Positions 6,766 to 14,600 of a stretch of 32,083 nucleotides of DNA are shown piece after piece. How positions within the stretch are numbered: the first letter of the stretch is position 1; every line of letters begins with the position of its first letter. The stretch comes from a virus, in IMG/VR virus record IMGVR_UViG_3300008459_000214, positions 1 to 32,083 of that record; one strand, given 5' to 3'. The position numbers and the translations under genes were made by a program. The notes below the pieces were generated by a model that searched no databases, was not told the origin of the DNA, and saw only the letters and a program-made list of their open reading frames with translations.

Positions 6766-9192
6766 ATGATGTCATTAAAGATTAAAAAAAGAGGGGGAGA
6801 TGAAGTTTCATTTAACCCTCAAAAAATTTACAATAGAGTTAAACGAGCGGCAAAAGGATTAAATGTTAATTCAGATGAAATTTTCATCAAAGTAATAACC
6901 TCAGTTCCAACGGAAGGTTTCATTACGACTAAAGAGTTGGATAAATTAGTTTATGAGATTGCAGCATCTTATACTGGTAGTCATCACGATTACTCAAGAT
7001 TAGCATCATCTGTTGCAATATCTGCATACCATAAAGAAACTGATGAAAGTTTTTGTAATACAATGCATACCTTACACGTTGATGGAATCATCAATGATAA
7101 GTTAATGGAGACTATTGAATTATATGGTCCTGAAAATATTGATTCTGTGATAAATCACGAGAATGATTATAATTTTGATTATTTTGCATGGAAATCATTA
7201 CAAGAAATGTATTTGTTAAAAAATCCTGAAGGTAGGGTGATTGAAAGACCTCAACATATGTATATGAGAGTTGCGTTATGGGTTACTAAATCATTTGAAC
7301 AGGCGGTTGATTATTATCAATCGTTATCAAATCAACTTATTTCTCCTGCAACACCAATTATGATTAATGCAGGTACTAGAACACCTCAGTTGGCATCTTG
7401 TGTATTGAAATATAATAATGGGGATTCAAGAGAAGGTCTATTACAGACATTCAACGATATCTCAACTTACTCATCTGACGCTGCTGGTATTGGATTATGT
7501 ATGTCTAACATTCGTAGTAAAGAAAGCCGTATTAACTCATCAGGAGGATTTGCGGGTGGTTTATTAAAATACCTAAAGATTGTTAATGAAGGGTTAAGAT
7601 TCTTTAACCAACAAGGTAGAAGACCAGGTAGTGCTGCTATATACATTGAACCTTGGCATAAAGATATCATTGATTTACTTGAAATTAAAAAGAATACGGG
7701 AGCTGAAGAGTTGAGAGCAAAAGATTTATTTACCTCAATATGGTTACCGGACAACTTTATGAATGCGGTTAAGAACAACGATGATTGGTATTTGTTCTGT
7801 CCTAACGACATTAAAAAGGCGGGTATTAAACCATTACAGGAAACTTATGGTGATGAGTACGAATCGAACTACAACAAAGCGGTTGAACTTGGTCTTGGTA
7901 AAAATGTAAAAGCTCAAACAATTTGGAATAAAATTATTGAATCTCAAGTTGAAACAGGTGTTCCTTACTTATGTTCTAAAGATAGTGCTAACAGAAAAAC
8001 TAACCATCAAAACATTGGGGTGATTAAACAATCTAACTTATGTAATGAGATTTACCAATATACTGATGAAAACACCACGGCAATATGCACATTATCATCT
8101 ATGGTGTTGAAAAACTTTATTATTAAAGGTGAGTTTGATTTCAAGTTACTTTATAGTGAGGTTAGAAAGGTTGTTAGAGCACTTAACAAAGTTGTTGATA
8201 TTAATAGTTACTCAACCGAACAAGGTAGAAAAGGTGGGTTGGAACAAAGAGCAATTGCGATTGGAACACAAGGACTTGCTGACGTATTCTTTTTAATGGA
8301 CTATATCTTTACAACTGAAGAGGCGAAAAAACTTAATAAACAAATCTTTGAAACTATCTACTTTGCTGCAATTACGGAAAGTATGGAATTATGTAAATCA
8401 GGTGAATACAGACCATACGACTTTTTTGAAGGTTCTCCAATGTCAAAAGGGATATTCCAATTTGATATGTGGGGGTTAGACTACGAAGGATTAGGAAGAA
8501 TGTGGGATTGGGATTCACTTAAATTAGAAGTGTCCAACCACGGAGTTTGTAACTCGTTATTCACGGCTCAGATGCCAGTTGCGTCTTCAGCTAAAATTAC
8601 AGGTTCATTTGAAATGACTGAACCGGCTCACTCGGCTTTATTTAATCGTCGTGTAGTTGGTGGAGAAATTTTAATTGTTAACAAATACTTGATTAATGAT
8701 TTTGAAAAAATTGGTATTTGGTCTGAAGATTTAAAAAATGAAATCATTATGAATGAAGGTTCGATTCAAAATATCAACTTTAATAATTATCTTGACCAAG
8801 AAGATAAAAATTACAATAAAAAAGTTAAGAGAATTGAACATTTAATTCCAAAATACAAAACAATTTGGGAAATATCTCAAAGAGAACTTATTGATATGGC
8901 TGCAGACAGAGCTCCATTTATTGACCAATCACAATCAATGAATATCTATATGTCAGAACCAACATTATCAAAAATTTCATCATCTCACTTTCATTCATGG
9001 GGTAAAGGATTGAAAACTCTTTGTTATTATGTTAGGACGAAAGCGATATCAACCGGAGCAAAACACTTGGCAGTGGATATTTCAAAAGTGAATCAATCAA
9101 CGATTAAACAAGAAAAACCAAAAGTTAATATTGTTGAGACAACAACAAAACCAACAGATTCAGAATTTGAATGTTTTGGATGTGGTTCGTAA
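6766..9192 (+). CDS. nrdA: Class I ribonucleotide reductase large subunit
   Basis: This 808-residue catalytic R1 subunit begins with an ATP-cone domain (about 1-95), the allosteric activity site. The catalytic ten-stranded barrel follows. The redox pair is C212 (in QLASCVL) and C441 (in TTAICTLSS). The thiyl-radical site is N424-L425-C426-N427-E428. The radical-transfer tyrosines are Y754/Y755 in LCYYVRTKA. The phosphate-binding PVASSAKITG loop and the Thr/Ser-rich TEPAHSALF region are intact. The C-terminus CFGCGS carries the shuttle cysteines C803/C806 that accept electrons from thioredoxin or glutaredoxin. Two adjacent ATGs (6766 and 6769) could each be the start. No intein or intron interrupts the gene. 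It ends the replication block ahead of a terminator. Confidence 0.96.
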   Translation: MMSLKIKKRGGDEVSFNPQKIYNRVKRAAKGLNVNSDEIFIKVITSVPTEGFITTKELDKLVYEIAASYTGSHHDYSRLASSVAISAYHKETDESFCNTMHTLHVDGIINDKLMETIELYGPENIDSVINHENDYNFDYFAWKSLQEMYLLKNPEGRVIERPQHMYMRVALWVTKSFEQAVDYYQSLSNQLISPATPIMINAGTRTPQLASCVLKYNNGDSREGLLQTFNDISTYSSDAAGIGLCMSNIRSKESRINSSGGFAGGLLKYLKIVNEGLRFFNQQGRRPGSAAIYIEPWHKDIIDLLEIKKNTGAEELRAKDLFTSIWLPDNFMNAVKNNDDWYLFCPNDIKKAGIKPLQETYGDEYESNYNKAVELGLGKNVKAQTIWNKIIESQVETGVPYLCSKDSANRKTNHQNIGVIKQSNLCNEIYQYTDENTTAICTLSSMVLKNFIIKGEFDFKLLYSEVRKVVRALNKVVDINSYSTEQGRKGGLEQRAIAIGTQGLADVFFLMDYIFTTEEAKKLNKQIFETIYFAAITESMELCKSGEYRPYDFFEGSPMSKGIFQFDMWGLDYEGLGRMWDWDSLKLEVSNHGVCNSLFTAQMPVASSAKITGSFEMTEPAHSALFNRRVVGGEILIVNKYLINDFEKIGIWSEDLKNEIIMNEGSIQNINFNNYLDQEDKNYNKKVKRIEHLIPKYKTIWEISQRELIDMAADRAPFIDQSQSMNIYMSEPTLSKISSSHFHSWGKGLKTLCYYVRTKAISTGAKHLAVDISKVNQSTIKQEKPKVNIVETTTKPTDSEFECFGCGS

Positions 9193-9213
9193 TAAAATAC
9201 CAATAATTATATT

Positions 9214-9238
9214 AATCCCGACAATGTCGGGATTTTTT
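9214..9238 (+). terminator. Rho-independent terminator after nrdA
   Basis: A 9-bp GC-containing stem (9214-9222 with 9226-9234), a 3-base loop and a T run (9233-9238) lie 22 bases after the nrdA stop. It divides the replication/nucleotide block from the tail block. Confidence 0.92.
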
Positions 9239-9247
9239 ATTTTTAGG

Positions 9248-9256
9248 TATTTATAA
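9248..9256 (+). promoter_or_regulatory. TATTTATAA element upstream of gp25 (candidate late promoter)
   Basis: The sequence AGG-TATTTATAA lies just past the nrdA terminator and 29 bases before the gp25 ATG. The same core recurs in every intergenic gap of the tail block. Its function is inferred from this recurrence only. Confidence 0.4.
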
Positions 9257-9285
9257 GAAATAATCATAACACTATAATTATAGAT

Positions 9286-9756
9286 ATGGCAGACGGAACA
9301 ACATATGGTCTTAATTTCCCTTTTAGGGATTCGGTAAAGGGTGACTATTTACAGTTAACTGAATTCGAAGCACAAGAAATTAAGGCAGATTTAATCCACT
9401 TACTTTTAACTCGAAAAGGTTCAAGATATTATTTACCAACATTTGGTACAAGACTTTATGAATTTTTGTTTGAGCCATTTGATGGTTTGACATTCGATGC
9501 TATTGAATCTGATATTCGAGATGCTGTCGGTACTTTTATGCCAAATCTGTTATTAAATCAAATTACCATAAGTCCTGCTGACCCAATGGAAGAGGTTGAT
9601 TTGGCAACAGGGATGGCAACAATAGGAACAAGTGAATCGTCAATTTATAGATTTCCTGGTAAAGGAACCTCAGAATATACCGCAAAAATAAAAATAGATT
9701 ACTCAACCGATAAATCAACTTTTGGGCCGAGTGATTTCATTATCATTAATATTTAA
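9286..9756 (+). CDS. gp25: Baseplate wedge protein, gp25/gpW family
   Basis: This 156-residue protein belongs to the GPW/gp25 family of baseplate wedge subunits that link the wedge to the sheath initiator. The family signature is clear at residues 43-64: RKGSRYYLPTFGTRLYEFLF, followed by EP. T4 gp25 has 132 residues; this one is longer, with an extra Met/Gly/Ser-rich insertion (about 100-125) before the final beta strands. The N-terminus has the usual short extended arm with an FPF element. It begins the tail transcription block after a terminator and a TATTTATAA element. The stop is 6 bases ahead of the gp6-like gene, as expected for interacting wedge subunits. No lysozyme residues are present despite older naming of the family. 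Confidence 0.9.
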   Translation: MADGTTYGLNFPFRDSVKGDYLQLTEFEAQEIKADLIHLLLTRKGSRYYLPTFGTRLYEFLFEPFDGLTFDAIESDIRDAVGTFMPNLLLNQITISPADPMEEVDLATGMATIGTSESSIYRFPGKGTSEYTAKIKIDYSTDKSTFGPSDFIIINI

Positions 9757-9762
9757 TATCAT

Positions 9763-11601
9763 ATGGCAAATCGTAATATATCATATACTACAAGAGATTT
9801 TCAAGGAATAAGAACTGAATTATTAAACTATGTAAGAACTTATTACCCTGAGTTAATACAGGATTTCAATGATGCTTCGGTATTCTCGGTATTCTTAGAT
9901 TTGAATGCTGCGGTTGCAGATAATTTACATTATCATATTGATAGAAGTATTCAAGAAACAGTTCTACAATATGCTCAACAAAGGTCTTCAATTTATAATA
10001 TTGCAAGAACTTATGGATTAAAATTACCGGGTCAAAGACCATCTGTTTCTTTGGTAGATTTTTCAATTACGGTTCCGGCTTTTGGGGATAAAGAAGATGA
10101 AAGATACTTAGGTACATTAACAAGAGGGTCTCAAGTTGTTGGTGCGGGTATTGTTTTTGAAAACATATATGATATTGATTTTACTTCACCATATAACGCT
10201 CAAGGGTTTCCAAATAGATTAAAAATACCAAATTTTAATGCTAATAATGTTTTAATTAATTATACCATTACTAAACGAGAATTGGTTGTTAATGGTATCA
10301 CTAAAGTGTTTAAAAGGGTGATTACTCCTAATGATGTAAAACCATTCTTTGAATTATTTTTACCTGAAAAAAATGTATTAGGTATTACAAGTGTATTACT
10401 TAAGAGCGGAACTGAATATACTAATATTCCTTCGAGTGCTGAATTTTTAGGTGTTGAAAATAAATGGTATGAAGTTGATTCGTTAGCGGAAGACAGAGTT
10501 TTTATTGAAGACCCAACTAAAGTGTCAGACCAACCAGGTATTAAAGTTGGTAGATACATTCAAACACAAGATAGATTTATAAGTGAATATACTTCTGAAG
10601 GTTTTAAAAAGATGACTTTTGGAGGTGGAACAAATACTGCTCAAGACGCATTAGACCAATTTACAACAGTTGGAGCAACAATTGACTTACAAAGATATTC
10701 AAACAACTTTTCATTAGGTTCAGCTTTAAAACCTAATTCCACATTATTCGTTCAGTATCGAGTTGGTGGTGGTTTAGCAACAAATTTAGGTACAAATGTG
10801 ATTAATCAAGTTGGTACTGTTAATTTCTTTGTAAATGGACCATCTGAGTCAACTAATTCATCTGTTGTTAATTCACTAAGATGTAACAACGTTACTGCCG
10901 CGATTGGTGGTGCGGGGACTCCTTCATTAGAGGAGATTAGAAATTATGTTTCATTTAATTTCTCAGCTCAAAAAAGAGCGGTAACGGTACAAGATTACGA
11001 ATCGATTATCAGAAATATGCCATCAGAATTTGGTGCACCTGCAAAAGTATCCATAACCGAGAATAATAATAAGATATTAATTCAGTTATTATCGTATGAT
11101 ACTTCTGGTAAATTAACAAGTATTGTGTCTGATACCTTAAGACAAAATGTTGCAAATTACCTATCAAATTATAGAATGATGAACGATTATATTTCAATCT
11201 TAACGGCTGATGTTATTGACTTAAGTATTGATGTTCAAATTGTGTTAGATTCTGCTCAAAATTCAGGACAAGTTATTTCTGATGTAGTTGATAGAATTTC
11301 GACTTATCTTAATCCACAAACAAGGGAATTAGGTCAAAATGTTTATTTATCTGAAATAAGAAGTATTGTTCAAAATCAAAATGGAGTTTTAACTGTTGCA
11401 GGATTAAATGTTTATAATAATGTTGGTGGACAGTATTCTTCTTCCGAAACATCTATGGAATATAGTAATTTGGAAACAAAAGAAATTGCTCCGGTTGATG
11501 ATACAATTTTTGCTCAACCATCTCAAGTATATCAAATTAGATATCCTAATAAGGACATTAGAGTGTCGGTTAAAAATTTCCAATCAGTTACCTTTTCATA
11601 A
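9763..11601 (+). CDS. gp6: Baseplate wedge protein, gp6/Baseplate_J family
   Basis: This 612-residue protein matches the gp6/J family that forms the baseplate inner ring and contacts gp25 and gp7 (T4 gp6 is 660 residues). The N-terminal 100 residues have the family layout: SYTTRDFQGIRTELLNYV, a DASVFSVFLDLNAAVADNLHYHID helix region, a QQRSSIYNIARTYGLKLPG segment, then a beta-rich insertion. A DYESIIRNMP element in the second half, followed by beta strands and an LNPQTRELGQNVYLSEI segment, fits the C-terminal Baseplate_J core. There is no signal peptide or membrane segment. It forms a two-gene unit with gp25, and its stop is followed by a 95-base gap with two TATTTAT elements. Confidence 0.9.
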   Translation: MANRNISYTTRDFQGIRTELLNYVRTYYPELIQDFNDASVFSVFLDLNAAVADNLHYHIDRSIQETVLQYAQQRSSIYNIARTYGLKLPGQRPSVSLVDFSITVPAFGDKEDERYLGTLTRGSQVVGAGIVFENIYDIDFTSPYNAQGFPNRLKIPNFNANNVLINYTITKRELVVNGITKVFKRVITPNDVKPFFELFLPEKNVLGITSVLLKSGTEYTNIPSSAEFLGVENKWYEVDSLAEDRVFIEDPTKVSDQPGIKVGRYIQTQDRFISEYTSEGFKKMTFGGGTNTAQDALDQFTTVGATIDLQRYSNNFSLGSALKPNSTLFVQYRVGGGLATNLGTNVINQVGTVNFFVNGPSESTNSSVVNSLRCNNVTAAIGGAGTPSLEEIRNYVSFNFSAQKRAVTVQDYESIIRNMPSEFGAPAKVSITENNNKILIQLLSYDTSGKLTSIVSDTLRQNVANYLSNYRMMNDYISILTADVIDLSIDVQIVLDSAQNSGQVISDVVDRISTYLNPQTRELGQNVYLSEIRSIVQNQNGVLTVAGLNVYNNVGGQYSSSETSMEYSNLETKEIAPVDDTIFAQPSQVYQIRYPNKDIRVSVKNFQSVTFS

Positions 11602-11607
11602 CAGGTT

Positions 11608-11614
11608 TATTTAT
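11608..11614 (+). promoter_or_regulatory. TATTTAT element after gp6
   Basis: TATTTAT in the context AGGTT-TATTTAT-CA is one of two such cores in the gap between the gp6-like gene and the 1783-codon gene. The AGG lead-in resembles those at 9248 and 27074. It lies 82 bases before the next ATG, so a long leader would result if it is a promoter. Confidence 0.3.
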
Positions 11615-11673
11615 CACCCAACTATCTTATAATTAAAAGTAAGGTGTGTGAATTTTAAAAATAACACATAAAC

Positions 11674-11683
11674 TATTTATTAA
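11674..11683 (+). promoter_or_regulatory. TATTTATTAA element upstream of the giant tail gene
   Basis: AAC-TATTTATTAA ends 13 bases before the ATG at 11697. It shares the AAC-TATTTAT context with the element at 20666. Candidate late promoter; function inferred from recurrence. Confidence 0.4.
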
Positions 11684-11696
11684 TTAAAAGAATTGC

Positions 11697-14600
11697 ATGG
11701 GTCAGTCTTATAGAATTAAAACCGAATTAGGTGTCAACAAAACTATTAACGTTGAGTTGGAGCAAGATTTTGAGTTTTTAGAAATATTATCATTAAAAAT
11801 ACAACAAGCTGATATCTACACAAGAAGTTGTGCGGACTATGGGGTAATTGTTGGAAGGGTTACTGCTAATAACGGATTTGGTATTCCAAACGCTCGAGTT
11901 TCGGTTTTTATCCCAATTAAAACTGTAGACGAATCTAACCCAATTATTACAAGTATATATCCTTACAAATCACCTACAGATAAAAATGAAGATGGTTATA
12001 GATATAATTTATTACCTTACGAAAAATCTTATTCCGCTCATGCCGCCACAGGAACTTTACCAACAAGAGAAGATAGTTTAACTGGTGCAACCGCAGTTGA
12101 AATATACGATACATATTACAAATATGCCACTAAAACCAATGAGAGTGGTGATTATATGATTATGGGAGTACCATTAGGTTCACAAACATTAGTGATGGAT
12201 GTTGATTTATCTGATATTGGTGAATTTTCATTGACACCTCAAGATTTAATTAGGATGGGATTGGCGACAGAAGGTCAAGTTGCCGGTAACAGATTTAAAA
12301 CCTCAACTGACTTAAGCTCCTTACCTCAAATAGTTTCATTAACAAAACAATTAGATGTTAGCCCATTATGGGGTGACCCTGACATTTGTCAAATTGCGGT
12401 AAACCGAATGGATTTTGACCTTAGAGATGATGCGAATATAGATATTCAACCAACATCGGTTTTTATGGGTTCAATTTATTCAACCGCTGATGGGTTTCGT
12501 GTGAGAAAAAATGCAAAACCTAGAGATGATATGGGTAATTTGTGTAGTTTAAATGCGGGTCCGGGTCAAATTTTAGCAATTAGACAAACTATACAAGAAG
12601 ATAGTGATGGTAATCCAATATTAGAACAATTTCAGTTAGAACAATCGGGAAACATTATTGATGGTAATGGTGTATGGTTGACCGAATTACCAATGAATTT
12701 GGATTATTTTATTACCAATGAATTTGGTGAGAAAGTTTTATCAAACGACCCTAATGTGGGTATTCCAACAAAAGGAAGATATCGTTTTAAAGTTAAATGG
12801 TCACAATCAGCTGGAGTTTCAGAACAGACTAGACGACCAAATTATTTAATACCTAACGTAAAAGAGTATGGGTGGGGAAATGAAGCAGTAAATGACTCTG
12901 CAAAACAAGAAGGTTCGTATTACTTTGGATTAGATTGGAGTGGGTATACAAAAGGATTTATTGGTAATACAGGACCAAATGTTCAACAAAGAAATCAGTT
13001 GTTAGATTCAAAAATAAATTGTGAGGATACTTTTTATGAATTCAAGTTTAATCGAGTATATACGGTTGCCGGTTTTATTGATGAATTTAAAAATGGTGCT
13101 AAAGGAAGATTTATAGGAATAAAAGAAATAGATAGTAATGAATGTGCATCTACTATAAATAAATTTCCGGTTAATGACGGATTTCGAAATTTTGATTTAT
13201 TATTTTTTATTTTTGCAATTTTAATGCAAATAATTCAATTAGTAGGCTTAGTTATACTTATAGTTTATCATTTTATTGCCTTTTTATGGAATAATTTTGC
13301 GGTTCCATTATTAGCTTATTTTATTGTTCAATTTGCTTTAAATGCGGGATATGAATTTTCTGCAGCAATCTCAGCTGCTTCCGGTGCTTCAGGATTTTCA
13401 TTTGGATTGTTGTTACTTATATTACCGTTTGTTTTAAAAGGGCTCTTATGGACAGCAATTGCGTTATTTTTAGCAATTAAATTTAGGGAAATTGTTTCTT
13501 ATAAATTTGGTAGGTTAAAATTACCAATGATACAATATCCTGATTGTCAAGCTTGTTCATGTGACGGAGAATCAACCGAACCTGGTGGAGGAGACGGTAC
13601 AAATCAATCACCTCCTCAAACAGGGTTGCTTAGTCAAGCGTCAAATCGTAATTTATATTATAATAATACAATACTTTATCAATCAAATTTAAACGCTACA
13701 GTATTTTCACAATATGGTGATAATATGGTCGGGTATGATGCTCAAATGAATTATCCTGGTTGTGGTGGGGGGTTTGCGGATGGTGCTAATAATTACCCTT
13801 GTAGTCCTTTTGGTCAAGAAACTATTGATGAATTTAATTCAATTGCCGCGAATATGAAAGTAGCGGCACTTGCTGGAGGTATAAACAAAATAAATGTTAG
13901 TGGAGTTGCTCAATACCCCAACTTTGTTAAAGAATTTGCGGTAGGATATTCTATTCCTCCCGGAGAGAGAATTAATATCTATAATACTCGTGGAAAATAT
14001 TTTACGGGTGAAAATAAAATAAAAGTTACTTTTTCTAAACCTAACAATGGTACGACTCACCATTTTGACAATACTTTAACTGTTTTATCGACTCAAGATT
14101 TACAAACAGGGGATTTACTTTCATTTATTGACATTGCTAAGTCGAAAGATGTCAATTTTTTATACACAGGAACAACAACTGTCGGTGGTAGATTAATTAA
14201 TGGTATTAACGGAGTTATTAATACTAATCAACAATCTGTAAATGTTACTTATGCTACTTCTCAAACACAGAATTCACAAGTTTTATATACATTACCACAA
14301 ATAACAGGGTATACTTGTGTTGATTCTGTTACTATTTCCGCTTCAACAGATGGTACTGTAACCTATCAGACTTGCCCGGGTTATACTGTAACAAACGTTG
14401 TTACAACAGGTACCACAACATTTACTAATGAATATGGTATTGATATTTCAACAACCGGAGGTACTGCGGAATATGTTGTAATTGCCTCAGGTCAAACATT
14501 ACAAAGATATATTTATCCATCTGATATTGAATATTATCAAGTATTAACCGCCATAACAATTACAACTACTGTTGTTAACGGGGTTACAACATATACTAAT

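Noticed and set aside
7467-7811. Antisense open frame of 114 codons inside nrdA
   Set aside because: It overlaps the fully conserved catalytic part of nrdA and shows no family resemblance.
9248-9256. Reading TATTTATA as the T4 late promoter TATAAATA
   Set aside because: The T4 consensus would lie on the opposite strand, pointing away from the tail genes. I keep the element as a candidate in its own right without equating it with the T4 promoter.
9286-9756. Lysozyme function for the gp25-like protein
   Set aside because: The family is structural and no lysozyme catalytic residues are visible.
11602-11696. Possible hairpin or terminator after the gp6-like gene
   Set aside because: Only a weak 4-bp pairing with no T run was found. 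The gap is better explained by two TATTTAT elements.
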